From positions 1 to 64,000 of the forward strand of contig CALMBD010000010.1 in the NCBI GenBank assembly GCA_937861115.1: a stretch of 64,000 bases of DNA, given 5' to 3'. The notes under the pieces are model-generated. The model did not search any database. It had not been told where the DNA came from and saw nothing but the letters and a program-made list of their open reading frames with translations. The stretch is from an uncultured Bacteroidota bacterium (GTDB taxonomy: Bacteria > Bacteroidota > Bacteroidia > Chitinophagales > Saprospiraceae). Shown here one piece after another: positions 19,301 to 29,178 of the stretch. Each line of letters opens with the position of its first letter. Position 1 is the first letter of the stretch. A program made the position numbers and the translations under genes.

Positions 19301-22300
19301 CGACGCGCCGGGTGTGTACATCCTGTCGTCGATCGACCCCTCCAACGGCTGCTCGGCTGCCGATACGGTGACGGTCAGCGCCAACCAGCAACAGCCCCAG
19401 ATCAGTGTGACGCCTCCTGGACTGCTCACCTGCCTGGTTACCACAGTTACTATCCAAACAATTGCTTCCGGAGACTCGCTGGCTTACCAGTGGCAAACCG
19501 CAGGAGGGCAATTCGTGTCCGGCCAAAACGCCGCATCGCCTGTTGTAGATGCAGGAGGCGCCTATACCCTGACCGTAACCGACCAGGTCAATGGCTGCAC
19601 CAATACGGCAACAACAACCGTCAGCCAGGACATCATACCTCCTGATATCCAGATCACAGCGCCGGGCATCATCACCTGTACCAACCCGACACAGGTTATT
19701 TCCGCCCAAAACCTCACCCTGCCGGGCAACTTCACCTATACCTGGACGGCGTCTTCGGGTGGCAATATTATTCTGGGAAATGACGCGCTCTCTCCTACCG
19801 TCAATGCCGGGGGCAACTACAACCTTGTCGTAACGAACACCGCAAACGGATGCAGCGCCAGTTTCGACGCAAGCGTTCAGCAAAACACCACCCTGCCTGT
19901 TGCCAATGCAGGATTGGACGATACCCTTACCTGCAATATCAATGCTCTGTCCATCAACGGATCGGGTTCAGGTACCGGTACCCTGGCCTATGCGTGGACG
20001 GCCTCTTCTGGTGGCAATATTCTTTCCGGGCAAAACACCCCTGTTCCTACCGTCGATGCACCGGGTACCTATACCTTGCTTGTCACGGATATCGATAACG
20101 GCTGCACGGCAACCGATACCGCAGAAATATTCAACGACGACAGCGCCCCGCAGGCAGATGCGGGCCCGCCGGCAACGCTGACCTGCATACTGGCGCAAAC
20201 CACCCTGAACGCCAGCGCCAGTACCGGCCCGAATTATACTTACAGTTGGACGGCTTCCGGCGGCGGCAACATTGTTTCGGGCACAAACACCCTGACGCCG
20301 CTTGTCGACGAGCCGGGTGTGTACACCCTGACGGTAAGCAACATCAACAACGGGTGCGTCGCCACTTCCCAGGTCTCCATCGCAGAAAATGTCACTACCC
20401 CGCCGGCAGGCATCGGCGCGCCGGGTACGCTGACTTGTTCGATTACCCAGATCGGCCTCAACGGTACGCCTTTGACCGGTAATTACACCTGGCAGTGGCA
20501 GACCACCAACGGAAATATCCTTTCCGGCGTCAACACGCCTACCCCATCGGTAAACCAGCCCGGCTCGTACACACTTGTAGTGACAGATACACAAAACGGC
20601 TGCTCGGCTGCTGCCTTTACCGTCGTCAGCCAGAACATAACGCCGCCTATTATTTCCACAACAGCGCCTCAGATACTGACCTGTTCGGTGCTGAACGTTC
20701 CTGTTAACGGCACCGTCAGCCAGCCGGCTTCCGGATTCAGCATTTCCTGGTCGACTGCCAACGGAAACATTGTTTCGGGCCAGAATACGCTTACGCCGGT
20801 TGTGAATGAACCCGGTACGTATGTAATGACCGTGCAGAATACGCAAAATGGCTGCACCACCACATCACAGACGACCGTCGGGCAGAATATCACCCCTCCG
20901 CTGGCACAGGCAGCCGCCCCGTCGCAGATCACCTGCGCGGTCACGTCTGTTTCGCTGGACGGCGCCGGCTCGTCGGTAGGGGCTGGAATTATTTACGCCT
21001 GGTCGGGCGCCCAGATCACGGGCGGGCAAGGCACCCTGACCCCCGTGGTAGCCGCAACCGGTCCCTATACACTCACCGTAACCGATCCGTCCAACGGCTG
21101 TACGACTTCGGCGACTGCAACCGTCACGAGCAATACCACGCCGCCGGATGCGGCGATTGCATTGCCCGGATCGCTGACCTGTATCCAAAACAGCGTAACG
21201 CTGGATGCGGGCGCCTCCAGCCAGGGAACCGGCTTCACAGCGACCTGGACGACGGCGACCGGCCAGATTACTTCGGGACAAAATTCCCTGACCCCCGTGG
21301 TGACCCAGCCGGGCGTATATGTTCTGACCGTTCAGAATACCCAAAACGGATGCACCCAGACGGCGCAAACAACCGTTTTACAAAATACGACTCCCCCCGG
21401 CGCCGAAGCAGGTACCGCGCCCGAATTGAATTGCAACCAGCCGCAGGTCAGCCTGTCCGGCAGCAGTCCGGCGCCCGGAACGATGAATTATGCCTGGTCG
21501 ACAAGCAACGGAAATATCCTGAGCGGAGCGCTTACACCCGCACCCACGGTAGATGCGCCCGGCCAGTATACCTTGCTTGTAACCGACCCTGCCAATGGCT
21601 GCACCTCGACGGATGCGCTGCTGGTGAGCGAAGTGCCGCCCCCGGCCTTTGAGCCGGAACTCTTCCAGCCCGATTGCCACAATGCCAAAGGCGCTGTGGA
21701 AATTACTGCGGTTTCAGGCGGGGCGCCACCGTTCTCGTATTCCAAAAACGGCGGACAAAACTATCAGGGGCAGCCGTTCTTTAACAACCTCGCTCCCGGC
21801 TTTTACGACCTCGTGGTACAGGACGGGTACGGCTGTACGGCCGAAACAACCGTCGAATTGAAGGCGCCGTTTTTCCCGGAAGTTGATTTGGAAGACTTTA
21901 TACGCATCCAACTGGGCGACTCGGTGCTGTTGCAGCCTGTGCTCAATCAACCTGCCATCAATATTGCCACCTGGCAGTGGTCGCCGGCCGACGGTCTGTC
22001 TTGTGTCGACTGCCCCACACCCACGGCGAAGCCGCTGCGGCCTACCGTTTATACCCTGGTCATTACCGATCAGAACGGCTGTACGGCGACGGCAAAAATC
22101 GAACTGCGGGTCGACCGGCAGCGCATTTTGTATGCGCCGAATATCTTCTCGCCAAACGACGACGGGCTGAACGACACCTTTACCCTGTATGGGCGAGGGG
22201 TAAAAGAAATACACAGCCTCCAGATTTTCGACCGATGGGGAGCGGAGATATTCCTGGTTGAGCATCTGATGGTCAACGACGAATTGCGCGGCTGGAAAGG

Positions 22301-22412
22301 CCGTTTCCGGGGCAACCAACTCAACCCGGCCGTATTCGTCTGGCAGGCAGTTGTGGAATTCGAAGACGGTGTTACGGAAGTCTTTTCAGGAGATGTGACG
22401 TTGATGCGGTGA
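16320..22412 (+). CDS. Giant T9SS cargo protein with 18 PKD-like repeats and CHU_C type B sorting domain
   Basis: 2030 residues, about 6.1 kb, one of the largest coding regions expected in such a genome. Signal peptide to about residue 22 (ISAQ); a jelly-roll-like domain around 96-250 (SNGDFEGGNS ... ALDDIVF) closely matching the gene at 5753; 18 repeats of ~83 residues (272-1772), nearly all with a Cys near the start and NGC near the end; one SprB-type unit (~1775-1850); a WQWSPADGLSCVDC module; and a gliding-motility-associated type B sorting domain from ~1935 (NIFSPNDDGLNDTF ... RWG). Type B tails are normally exported by the T9SS without the type A anchoring route. Likely a long surface or released adhesin stiffened by disulfides (inference). 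Confidence 0.91.
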   Translation: MTHRYTLLTLSTVLLFLGRISAQCPITVNAGEDIYLCAPPTPTQLNGDIGGDYLNFFWSPTSGMSGSNTLSPTVNINMTTSYVLTARAADYSNNLISNGDFEGGNSDFTSDYVYNPGDLVPEGFYDVINNPMSDHPGFAACMDHTSGGGNMMVVNGAGIPNQNVWCQTVSVMPNTQYVFSAWVTSVVAASPALLQFSINGSPLGNIFAAPGGTCNWQQFFQLWNSGPNSSATICIVNQNTTLGGNDFALDDIVFAPTCLVTDTVTVHIVSIAAAAAPALSFIPCDGANITLNGNGSSVGPNITYNWDTPNGNIVSGQNTLSPVVNAAGTYTLTVTYDNGFVTCTKTATVTVAESPSQLSAWINPVSPIGCGSNTAILIGNSSQPGFSIYEWTAGPGGNIISGANSKIATVDQPAVYTLLVTNTATGCTATAEVTVTTATNPPTAVATVSDTISCLQQTVPLSGAGSTTGPNITYAWTTSNGIVVSGQNTQNANAGAGGLYILSVTNTSNNCTAADTVIVAADTVSPVISILPPGVLDCNTDTLSLTATVTPANATAGWAANPGNIVSGGNSLSPQVNAAGMYSLTATNPSNGCSATGSITVNTDYTPPVATIQPADSITCQFPTVTLSGNGSSSGPNFIYAWSAGAGGNIVSGQNTLNPVVNAPAPYTLLVTNTTNACTATATILVSADTNIVVAIANAPDTLSCVVLTSILNADGSSSGPAMTYLWTTGDGNISGGADTPNPTVDQPGTYQLLLTNTANGCSATDLAIVTEDIAAPDVALTPPAQLTCSNPTQTIQGQNLSLPGNFSYVWTAPAGGNIISGDSTLNPVVNAPGMYVITTTNLTNGCTSLDSVAVTLEAGTPVAVASVPGPLTCITTTLTLNSNGSSNGPNFTYNWTTIDGNISGGADTPAPNVNQPGTYQLLITNTNNGCTATTNVVVTQNTTPPTVQINAPPVLTCTNSQFLLDGDGTGDATWSTIGGNIVSGGNQFGNCLIDAPGVYILSSIDPSNGCSAADTVTVSANQQQPQISVTPPGLLTCLVTTVTIQTIASGDSLAYQWQTAGGQFVSGQNAASPVVDAGGAYTLTVTDQVNGCTNTATTTVSQDIIPPDIQITAPGIITCTNPTQVISAQNLTLPGNFTYTWTASSGGNIILGNDALSPTVNAGGNYNLVVTNTANGCSASFDASVQQNTTLPVANAGLDDTLTCNINALSINGSGSGTGTLAYAWTASSGGNILSGQNTPVPTVDAPGTYTLLVTDIDNGCTATDTAEIFNDDSAPQADAGPPATLTCILAQTTLNASASTGPNYTYSWTASGGGNIVSGTNTLTPLVDEPGVYTLTVSNINNGCVATSQVSIAENVTTPPAGIGAPGTLTCSITQIGLNGTPLTGNYTWQWQTTNGNILSGVNTPTPSVNQPGSYTLVVTDTQNGCSAAAFTVVSQNITPPIISTTAPQILTCSVLNVPVNGTVSQPASGFSISWSTANGNIVSGQNTLTPVVNEPGTYVMTVQNTQNGCTTTSQTTVGQNITPPLAQAAAPSQITCAVTSVSLDGAGSSVGAGIIYAWSGAQITGGQGTLTPVVAATGPYTLTVTDPSNGCTTSATATVTSNTTPPDAAIALPGSLTCIQNSVTLDAGASSQGTGFTATWTTATGQITSGQNSLTPVVTQPGVYVLTVQNTQNGCTQTAQTTVLQNTTPPGAEAGTAPELNCNQPQVSLSGSSPAPGTMNYAWSTSNGNILSGALTPAPTVDAPGQYTLLVTDPANGCTSTDALLVSEVPPPAFEPELFQPDCHNAKGAVEITAVSGGAPPFSYSKNGGQNYQGQPFFNNLAPGFYDLVVQDGYGCTAETTVELKAPFFPEVDLEDFIRIQLGDSVLLQPVLNQPAINIATWQWSPADGLSCVDCPTPTAKPLRPTVYTLVITDQNGCTATAKIELRVDRQRILYAPNIFSPNDDGLNDTFTLYGRGVKEIHSLQIFDRWGAEIFLVEHLMVNDELRGWKGRFRGNQLNPAVFVWQAVVEFEDGVTEVFSGDVTLMR
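17133..21635 (+). repeat. Eighteen tandem ~250-base coding repeats
   Basis: Units run head to tail with no linker longer than a few codons; the boundaries are marked by TPP/APP turns (for example TPPVATIQP, TPPTVQINAP, TPPLAQAAAP). Core pattern: LTC ... Y-x-W ... GNIVSGQNTL-x-PVVN-x-PGTYTLLVT-x-x-x-NGC. Units 5, 12 and 15 are closest to the consensus; unit 9 is shortened in the middle and carries an extra Cys, and unit 16 lacks the GNIVSG turn. Confidence 0.9.
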
Positions 22413-22462
22413 GGGATGAATTTTGGGGTAATTTTTCTAACCTTGCGCCAAAAAATCGCATT

Positions 22463-23353
22463 ATGCCGAAAAAGAACGGCACAGGTATCATAATCGGTCG
22501 TTTTCAGGTATTTGAACTGAACGAGATTCACGAAAAGCTGATCGCTTCCGTGATGGATTTGCATGAGCGGGTCATTATTTTTCTTGGCTCCAATCCGGCG
22601 CCGAGCCTGCAAAACCCGATCGACCTCGAGCTGCGGGTACTCATGATCAACGACCGGTATGGCGACGATATTCAGGTGGAGGAAATGCCCGATCTGCCCG
22701 ACGACCGCATCTGGAGCCAGGAACTTGACCGGCGCATTCTCGAACTGCGCCCTGTCGGCGATGTAACCCTGTACGGAACGGAGGAAGACTTTGTGAGCCA
22801 CTATTCCGGACGTTATCCCGCTACGATACTCGAAGCAAAAGAGGAGGATTTTCCCGAAGACCCGCAGATGGAAGCGCTGGAAAACCTGCGTGACTTCCGC
22901 GCCGGTATCATTTATGCCAACATGCGCCGCTTCCCTACGGTATACCCCACGGTTGATATTGCCGTGTTCAGAAACGACCGGCGCGAACTCATGCTGGCCC
23001 GGAAACCCAACGAGACGAAATACCGGCTTCCCGGCGGTTTTACCGATCCCGAAGATGAAAGTTACGAAGAGGCTGCCCTGCGCGAACTGGGGGAAGAATG
23101 TGGAGAGATCATGATCGACGATCTCACCTACCTCGGATCCTGCCGTATCGAGGACTGGCGCTACCGGGGTTCATGGGACAGCATCATGACGCACCTGTAT
23201 GCCTGCGTGCTGTCGGACGGTGAGCCGGAGCCCAACGACGATATCGAGGAACTGCGCTGGTTCGACGTAAAAAAACTTAACGACGATCACTTTGTGCAGG
23301 AGCACCGGCCATTGTGGGAAATGTTACAGGAGTATTTAGAGGAAGAGGCCTGA
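22463..23353 (+). CDS. NMN adenylyltransferase-like/Nudix two-domain protein
   Basis: 296 residues. Residues ~5-165 have a nucleotidyltransferase fold start (GIIIGRFQVFELNEIHEKLI ... PIDLELRVLMI), resembling the NadM-type half of bifunctional NMNAT/ADP-ribose pyrophosphatases. Residues ~175-290 are a Nudix domain with a clear box (GGFTDPEDE ... RELGEECGE), though its first spacer is one residue longer than the classic GX5E. The (H/T)xGH catalytic motif of the first domain reads NEIH here, so NMNAT activity may be lost while the Nudix half stays active. The ATG at 22463 is chosen because the longer frame overlaps the previous gene. A near-consensus TAACCTTG lies at 22438. Convergent with parE, 12 bases apart. 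Confidence 0.82.
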   Translation: MPKKNGTGIIIGRFQVFELNEIHEKLIASVMDLHERVIIFLGSNPAPSLQNPIDLELRVLMINDRYGDDIQVEEMPDLPDDRIWSQELDRRILELRPVGDVTLYGTEEDFVSHYSGRYPATILEAKEEDFPEDPQMEALENLRDFRAGIIYANMRRFPTVYPTVDIAVFRNDRRELMLARKPNETKYRLPGGFTDPEDESYEEAALRELGEECGEIMIDDLTYLGSCRIEDWRYRGSWDSIMTHLYACVLSDGEPEPNDDIEELRWFDVKKLNDDHFVQEHRPLWEMLQEYLEEEA

Positions 23354-23365
23354 GAAACTGTCTGC

Positions 23366-25252
23366 TCAGGATTCTGCTTCCTCAGCCACCGGCGCTTCAT
23401 TTTTTTCGTCTGCAATATCAATCTCCACCCGCAGGTTTTCGATGATAAACTCCTGACGTTCAGGCGTATTCTTGCCCATGTAGTAGTCCAGCACGTGGTC
23501 CAGATTGGTCTCTTCAGGCAGGATAACCGGATCGAGTTTGATGTTCTCGCTGATGAAGTCGGCAAACTCGTTCGGGCTGATCTCGCCCAAACCTTTGAAC
23601 CGCGTGATCTCCGGTTTCCCCCGTAATTTTTGGATAGCCTGCTGCCTTTCCGTATCGGAATAACAGTAAAACGTCTGTTGCTTGTCGCGCACGCGGAACA
23701 GCGGTGTGTCGAGGATATACAGGTGACCGTTGCGCACCAGATCGGGGAAAAACTGGAGGAAAAACGTGAGCAGCAGCAGACGAATGTGCATGCCGTCGAC
23801 ATCGGCATCGGTGGCGATCACAACGCGGTTGTACCGCAGGTCGTCGAGCGAGTCCTCGATATTCAGGGCGTGCTGGAGCAGGTTGAACTCCTCATTCTGG
23901 TACACGATCTTTTTGGTCAGACCGAAGCAGTTGAGGGGTTTGCCGCGCAGGCTGAACACCGCCTGGGTATTCACATCACGGGCCTTGGTGATGGAGCCGC
24001 TGGCGGAGTCGCCCTCGGTGATGAACACCGTACTACCGAGCCGCATTTCTTCCGGCCCTTTTTCGTTGAGGTGGTACCGGCAGTCGCGCAATTTTTTGTT
24101 GTGGATATTGGCAGCCTTGGCGCGCTGGTTGGCCAGTTTCTTGACATCGGCGATCTCCTTGCGCTCACGCTCCGATTGCTGGATACGCTTGAGCATCTCT
24201 TTGGCCACCTCGGGATTTTTGTGCAAATAATCGTCGAGGGCCTTGGCCAGAAAATCATTCATCCAGGTGCGGATATTCTGTCCGTCGGGGCTGATCTTGT
24301 CGGAACCGAGCCGGGTTTTGGTCTGCGATTCAAACACCGGCTCCTCCACCCGTACGCTCACGGCAGCAATTATACTCTCCCGAATATCCTTGGCATCGAA
24401 GTTTTTCTTGAAGTGGTCGCGTACCGTTTTCACCAACGCCTCGCGGAAAGCATTGAGGTGGGTACCGCCCTGCGTCGTATTCTGACCGTTCACGAAGGAG
24501 TAGTACTGTTCGCCGTAGTGGTCGCCGTGTGTAATGGCCACCTCCACGTCTTCGCCGGTCAGGTGAATGATCGGGTAGCGTATTTTTTCGACGTTGGTTT
24601 TCTTTTCCAGCAGGTCGAGCAGGCCGTTTTTGGAGAAAAATGTTTTACCGTTGAAATTGATGCGCAACCCGGCGTTGAGATAGGCGTAGTTCCACAGTTG
24701 CTGCTCCACGTACTCGTTTACCCAACGGAACTGGCGGAACATACCGTTGTCGGGCTTGAAGAAGATCAGGGTGCCGTTTTCTTCCTTCGTAGATTCAAGT
24801 TTGCTCTCTTTGGTCAGGTTGCCGAACTGAAACTCTGCCCATTTGGCCTTGCCGTCGCGGATGGCCGTCACCTTGAAGTATTCGGAGAGGGCATTTACGG
24901 CCTTGGTACCCACGCCATTGAGGCCGACGGATTTTTTAAAGGCCTTGGAATCGTATTTGGCGCCGGTGTTGATCTTGCTCACCACGTCGACTACTTTGCC
25001 CAGCGGAATGCCACGGCCGTAGTCGCGCACGGTAACGCCCGCTTCGGTGATGCTGACGTCGATATATTTTCCGTAACCCATGGCGTACTCGTCGATGGAG
25101 TTGTCAAGCACTTCCTTGAGCAGCACGTAGATGCCGTCTTCGGGACTGCTGCCATCGCCGAGTTTGCCGATGTACATTCCCGGGCGAAGCCGGATATGCT
25201 CGCGCCAGTCGAGTGATTTGATTTCGTCTTCGGTATAACGTGTCTCCTGCAT
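23366..25252 (-). CDS. parE: DNA topoisomerase IV subunit B
   Basis: ATPase subunit of topoisomerase IV, which decatenates daughter chromosomes with ParC. 628 residues, normal for ParE. GHKL ATPase: [49 protein letters not shown]; transducer domain in the middle; TOPRIM domain [11 protein letters not shown] and [14 protein letters not shown]. The spacing after MYIG and the lack of the GyrB insertion favour ParE over GyrB. The start at 25252 gives the usual N-terminus; 95 further in-frame codons upstream contain no ATG before the intergenic zone. A TAAATTTG box at 25396-25403 (minus strand) could be the promoter, which would imply a leader of ~135 bases or a non-ATG start. parC is not adjacent. 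Confidence 0.95.
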   Translation of the reverse strand: MQETRYTEDEIKSLDWREHIRLRPGMYIGKLGDGSSPEDGIYVLLKEVLDNSIDEYAMGYGKYIDVSITEAGVTVRDYGRGIPLGKVVDVVSKINTGAKYDSKAFKKSVGLNGVGTKAVNALSEYFKVTAIRDGKAKWAEFQFGNLTKESKLESTKEENGTLIFFKPDNGMFRQFRWVNEYVEQQLWNYAYLNAGLRINFNGKTFFSKNGLLDLLEKKTNVEKIRYPIIHLTGEDVEVAITHGDHYGEQYYSFVNGQNTTQGGTHLNAFREALVKTVRDHFKKNFDAKDIRESIIAAVSVRVEEPVFESQTKTRLGSDKISPDGQNIRTWMNDFLAKALDDYLHKNPEVAKEMLKRIQQSERERKEIADVKKLANQRAKAANIHNKKLRDCRYHLNEKGPEEMRLGSTVFITEGDSASGSITKARDVNTQAVFSLRGKPLNCFGLTKKIVYQNEEFNLLQHALNIEDSLDDLRYNRVVIATDADVDGMHIRLLLLTFFLQFFPDLVRNGHLYILDTPLFRVRDKQQTFYCYSDTERQQAIQKLRGKPEITRFKGLGEISPNEFADFISENIKLDPVILPEETNLDHVLDYYMGKNTPERQEFIIENLRVEIDIADEKNEAPVAEEAES

Positions 25253-25509
25253 GGGCTTGTCGCGCTTCGTTTTTTGTTGTTCAGGCGCCGCCTGTTTACG
25301 GTCGTTGCCTGTATTCTTCCGCTTCGATGTCTTGTAATTGGCGCCCAAAGTAATGCAGTTTTGATCGTTTGACAAAAGGGTTGGCAGTATTCGGGCAAAT
25401 TTAAAACAAATGTTTTGCAATAAAGAACAAATTGTGTTTATTATTTCAGGTTTTGTGTCTCGCATCCGACCGAAATCTGCTTTTAACGTCTGCAGATATA
25501 GATGTCCGA

Positions 25510-25517
25510 TACCTTTG
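25510..25517 (+). promoter_or_regulatory. Probable -7 box (TACCTTTG) of the T9SS cargo gene at 25548
   Basis: Exact TAnnTTTG match 31 bases upstream of the ATG. The upstream box is not obvious. Confidence 0.45.
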
Positions 25518-25547
25518 AAGAACCCGTTATCAAACAAATACCCGCAA

Positions 25548-28019
25548 ATGAATCAATCACTCACTTTCCGATTTATCACTTTTTTGCTGTTCTGCGTGCT
25601 GATGTCCGGCGCTGTATTTGCCCAGAGTACTTTTCAAAGAATATATGAGCGGCCCGCCTCCAACGACGTCGCCAGCTCCATTATCCCAACGGCAGACGGT
25701 TACCTGATAGCCGGCTCCGCACGCAGCGTCGGTACCAACAGTTGGGATGCATCCCTGATAAAAACAGACTACGATGGCAATATTTTGTGGCAAAAAACCT
25801 ACGGATTTACCGGCGGCGGGCTGGATGATTTTTACCATGTGACGGAAACAAACGACGGCGGTTTCCTGGCAGTAGGCTCGTCGAGCGGGTTTGAAAACGG
25901 CCCTACCGACCTTATCATGGTAAAAACAGACGCAGATGGCAATCCGCTCTGGCAAAAACACATAAGTGGCAGCAGTTCCAACTTCAGCGAGTGGGGAAAT
26001 TTTATCCTGCCGGTATCCGGCGGCTATCTTATTTCGGGGACTGCCGCCACTAAAATCGGGTCTGTGGCCTATTACAGTGGGCTTCTGCTCCGCACCGACT
26101 ACAATGGAGATGTGCTTTGGATGCAGAAATACTCCTCCGGAACCAGCCATACCAGGCATCTGAGCGCCCGGTATATAAGCGGAGACACCCTGTTTGCCTG
26201 TGGGCAACGCGACAGCGCCGGTATTTTTGCCCTGATAAATGCTGCAACCGGAAACCTGATAGCGATGCAGTCGTTTGACGGGGTCACTTTTACCAACGAT
26301 GCCTTTCAGTCCATGGCTGAAGCCTCAAACGGCGATTTCTTTCTGGCCGGTCAGGTGGACGACGTCGCCGGCCAGAAACAATGGGTATGTCGTGTCAGCA
26401 GAACGGGTGAACTGAAATGGTCCAAAGTTTATTCCGATATCGGGCAAGGCGTTATCATATCGCTTTCAGACGACCATTTTTTGCTGATAACAAGGCCTGC
26501 AATCGTGGCAGGCAATCTATACGACCCGATACTGGTAAAAATTGACGGCAACGGGGATGTGGTATGGTCCGAAAAGTACGGCAAGGCAGGTACCGATGTA
26601 TTTAGTGCTGCCCTGGAAACTCCGGATGGCGGCATCATTGCGGTCGGGTCAACCCGACCGCTAAATAACAATACTCTGCCTGTCACGCTGGTGGTAAAAA
26701 CAGACGAAAACGGCCGGGTAGCCGGTTGCTGTCGCCAGCCGTTCAATGTAACTGCCATACCGTATCAGGTGATGTCCAATGCCTCCGGCTTTACCCAATC
26801 GGCTTTTTTTGATCCTGTGGACTTTACCCTGATCGCGGATGAAAACATGCTTACACCACTCGATTATTGCCCGGCCGGCCCTTCGGAACAATTGTCCGAT
26901 ACGGTGTTCATCTGTCCCGGCGATTCCGTACTGATTGGCAGCGCCTATTACAACGCACCGGGGACGGTCGTATATACGCTGCCAGGCACGCCATGCGATA
27001 CCGTGGTCACCTACACCATACAATACACTAACCCGGGAGATGTGTCCGTAATCGATGTTCAATGTCCAGCCGATTTGGTTGTTCAGGCGCCATCCGGCAC
27101 AACAGCGGTAGCAGTTGATTTTGATACGCCGGACGCATACAGCGATTGTCTGTGCCCGGGTATCGATATTGTCCAGGTGCAGGGACCCGCAAGCGGCAGC
27201 GCCTTTCCTGTGGGAACCCATTCCGTCTGCTTTCTGGCACAGGATGGCTGCGGCAACTCGGCGGGATGTTGCTTCCAGGTCAGCGTCGTCGAAGCGGAAG
27301 ACGCCTGCGACGTGAAAACCGGCGGCTGTACAACCTTCGAACTCCTGCGCATCACACGGGATGCAGCGTGGCGTCGGACCTATCATATCCGCATTACGAA
27401 CAATTGCGTTCAACCGCTGGTCTATGCCGCATTCCAGTTGCCCGACGGAGTGGTTGCAGATGCCCCGGTAAACGGTAATACGCACATCTCTCCCGGCGGA
27501 CACCCCTACTCGATCCGCAACCCGAATCATTCGCCCTTCCATTCCATTCGTTTCACCGCACAGGGCGCCGGAATTCAGGGCGGCACATCAGATGTATTCC
27601 AATACACCCTGCCGCCGCAATCAGCGCCGGATTATATACATGCTATCGTAAAAACGGGCAGTCAAACTTATTCCGAAGCACATTTGAACACATTCAATTG
27701 TCCCGTAACATTCGATCCCGATGCATCGAAACCCATCGAAGAGCGAAATACCGAAATGGCTTTTCAGGAAGACGCCATTCATCTTTTCCCCAACCCAACC
27801 TCCGGTGTCTTGTTTGTACGCCTGAAATCAGGAACTGGTGCAGTACAACAAGTCCGGATATTTGATGCAAGGGGAAATCTGGTGTATACCCAATACGCCG
27901 GGGCTGATGAGCAGGTTCTAAAGATTGATTTGCCCACGGGTATGGTTGCCGGATTGTATTTGGCTGAAACGACTGTTGAAGGAGGAAGTCGACTTGTAAA
28001 GCGTTTTATGTTTCAGTGA
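25548..28019 (+). CDS. Secreted T9SS type A cargo protein with propeller-like repeats and HYR domain
   Basis: 823 residues. Signal peptide to ~26 (SGAVFAQ). Residues ~27-400 hold short repeats of the form [34 protein letters not shown], which are typical of a beta-propeller-like family of Bacteroidota exported proteins. Residues ~500-585 form an HYR-like module ([14 protein letters not shown] ... [23 protein letters not shown]). A Cys-rich region follows, and the last ~80 residues are a type A sorting domain ([15 protein letters not shown] ... GLYLAET). Likely anchored on or released from the surface via the T9SS. The Met at 25548 is chosen because it begins the signal peptide. No enzymatic motif is seen. 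Confidence 0.88.
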   Translation: MNQSLTFRFITFLLFCVLMSGAVFAQSTFQRIYERPASNDVASSIIPTADGYLIAGSARSVGTNSWDASLIKTDYDGNILWQKTYGFTGGGLDDFYHVTETNDGGFLAVGSSSGFENGPTDLIMVKTDADGNPLWQKHISGSSSNFSEWGNFILPVSGGYLISGTAATKIGSVAYYSGLLLRTDYNGDVLWMQKYSSGTSHTRHLSARYISGDTLFACGQRDSAGIFALINAATGNLIAMQSFDGVTFTNDAFQSMAEASNGDFFLAGQVDDVAGQKQWVCRVSRTGELKWSKVYSDIGQGVIISLSDDHFLLITRPAIVAGNLYDPILVKIDGNGDVVWSEKYGKAGTDVFSAALETPDGGIIAVGSTRPLNNNTLPVTLVVKTDENGRVAGCCRQPFNVTAIPYQVMSNASGFTQSAFFDPVDFTLIADENMLTPLDYCPAGPSEQLSDTVFICPGDSVLIGSAYYNAPGTVVYTLPGTPCDTVVTYTIQYTNPGDVSVIDVQCPADLVVQAPSGTTAVAVDFDTPDAYSDCLCPGIDIVQVQGPASGSAFPVGTHSVCFLAQDGCGNSAGCCFQVSVVEAEDACDVKTGGCTTFELLRITRDAAWRRTYHIRITNNCVQPLVYAAFQLPDGVVADAPVNGNTHISPGGHPYSIRNPNHSPFHSIRFTAQGAGIQGGTSDVFQYTLPPQSAPDYIHAIVKTGSQTYSEAHLNTFNCPVTFDPDASKPIEERNTEMAFQEDAIHLFPNPTSGVLFVRLKSGTGAVQQVRIFDARGNLVYTQYAGADEQVLKIDLPTGMVAGLYLAETTVEGGSRLVKRFMFQ

Positions 28020-28062
28020 ACGGGGGCAACACACTTCCAGACCCGTTTTGCTTGCGTTGTTT

Positions 28063-28099
28063 CCCCGGATTTCCTAATCCGGGGTACAATCCGGGGTAC
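28063..28099. repeat. Short palindrome with repeated AATCCGGGGTAC
   Basis: A 9-base perfect stem (ccccggatt / aatccgggg, 28063-28084, 4-base loop) is followed at once by a second copy of aatccggggtac. The same GGGGTAC edge occurs on the hairpin at 2391-2437. It lies between two same-strand genes; a repeated extragenic palindrome is more likely than a terminator, as no T-tract follows. Confidence 0.6.
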
Positions 28100-28126
28100 C
28101 TGTGCCGCGAATATGGTGGTACGGGC

Positions 28127-28134
28127 TACTTTTG
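28127..28134 (+). promoter_or_regulatory. Probable -7 box (TACTTTTG) of the M43-like protease gene
   Basis: Exact TAnnTTTG match 25 bases before the ATG, directly downstream of the palindromic repeat. Confidence 0.45.
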
Positions 28135-28158
28135 GCCTGACACTTCCAAAATTTCACC

Positions 28159-29178
28159 ATGATGACAGTCAAAAAAATGCATGCATGGGTTTCCCTTGTT
28201 TTTGCCCTGAGTTTCTTTTCCGCCTGTTCCATTTCGGGCCAGATTCCCGAAGCCGAAAAACGCATGCCGGACCCGCAAACGGTACAACTGGCCGATTCGC
28301 TGTACCACAACATGCAGCCCCAGCAACATTTTCATGATAAAAGCCAACTGCTGCAAATCCTGCAACAACATGAAGGGCGCCCGACCGATATGAACCATAT
28401 CAAAGGCCTCGGTCGCCAGGAGTTTGAAATGCACTACCTCGTTTTTCCCTTGCGGGTCGCCGTCGTGGTCGACCCCGTCCGCCCCGACCTGCCAGCCCTG
28501 CCGCGCATCTATAAAGGTATCGAAATACTAAACCGGGCCATTTCGGATGCCTGGATACAGTTCAGGATCGTACGGATGGATACTATCTTCGAGGCCGTCA
28601 CGATAAACAGTCTGAAGGAAAACGGATACGATACCTACTATGCCTTTTCAGGGAAATACGACCTGAAAGACACCACTACGGTGTACCTGATCGACAACGA
28701 CGAGAACCTGTGTCAGGATTTTTCCTGCGCGCGCACACAGGGCTTTGCCAATATCCTCGAGACCTATACCAACAACGTGGTGGTCGATAAATTTTTTGTC
28801 GACGACTTCAAGGTGATGCCGCACGAATTCGGGCATTATTTCGGACTGCTGCACAGCGCCGAAACCCGCTTCGGCCTCGAGCGCGTCGACGGCAGCAACT
28901 GCCATGAAGCCGGCGACCGTGTATGCGATACCCCCGCCGACCCGGGCGAGTTGTACGCCGTGTACGTCAACTACTCCAACTGCGAAATGAAGGGACTGAA
29001 GGAACAGGGTACGGGACTGGAATACCACCCCTTGATCAACAACTACATGTCGTATTACCCGCCCTGCTATATGCGCAAATTCTATTTCACGCCAGGGCAA
29101 CTGGATGTGCTCTTTTTTGCCGCCGTGCATGTGCGCCCGAACCAGATCATCGAGTTGGGGGAAATGCCGGAATTTTAG
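28159..29178 (+). CDS. M43/pappalysin-like zinc metalloprotease lipoprotein
   Basis: 339 residues. The N-terminus has a lipoprotein signal ending in FFSAC (Cys at ~23), so it is probably membrane anchored. The extended zinc motif HEFGHYFGLLH (about residues 222-232) matches the HExxHxxGxxH metzincin pattern, and the following CHEAGDRVCDTPADPGE is typical of pappalysin-like M43 proteases. A Met-turn candidate is NYMSYYPPCYMRKF. Cys residues in the C-terminal half could form disulfides. Substrate unknown; M43 members are secreted proteases. ATG codons at 28159 and 28162 are both possible starts. A palindromic repeat cluster begins at the stop codon. Confidence 0.88.
   Translation: MMTVKKMHAWVSLVFALSFFSACSISGQIPEAEKRMPDPQTVQLADSLYHNMQPQQHFHDKSQLLQILQQHEGRPTDMNHIKGLGRQEFEMHYLVFPLRVAVVVDPVRPDLPALPRIYKGIEILNRAISDAWIQFRIVRMDTIFEAVTINSLKENGYDTYYAFSGKYDLKDTTTVYLIDNDENLCQDFSCARTQGFANILETYTNNVVVDKFFVDDFKVMPHEFGHYFGLLHSAETRFGLERVDGSNCHEAGDRVCDTPADPGELYAVYVNYSNCEMKGLKEQGTGLEYHPLINNYMSYYPPCYMRKFYFTPGQLDVLFFAAVHVRPNQIIELGEMPEF

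Noticed and set aside
17133..21635. CRISPR-like array
   Set aside because: Repeats are coding, about 250 bases long, diverged and without spacer structure.
23630..25216. 528-codon open frame antisense to parE
   Set aside because: Shadow of the parE coding sequence with no recognisable domain.
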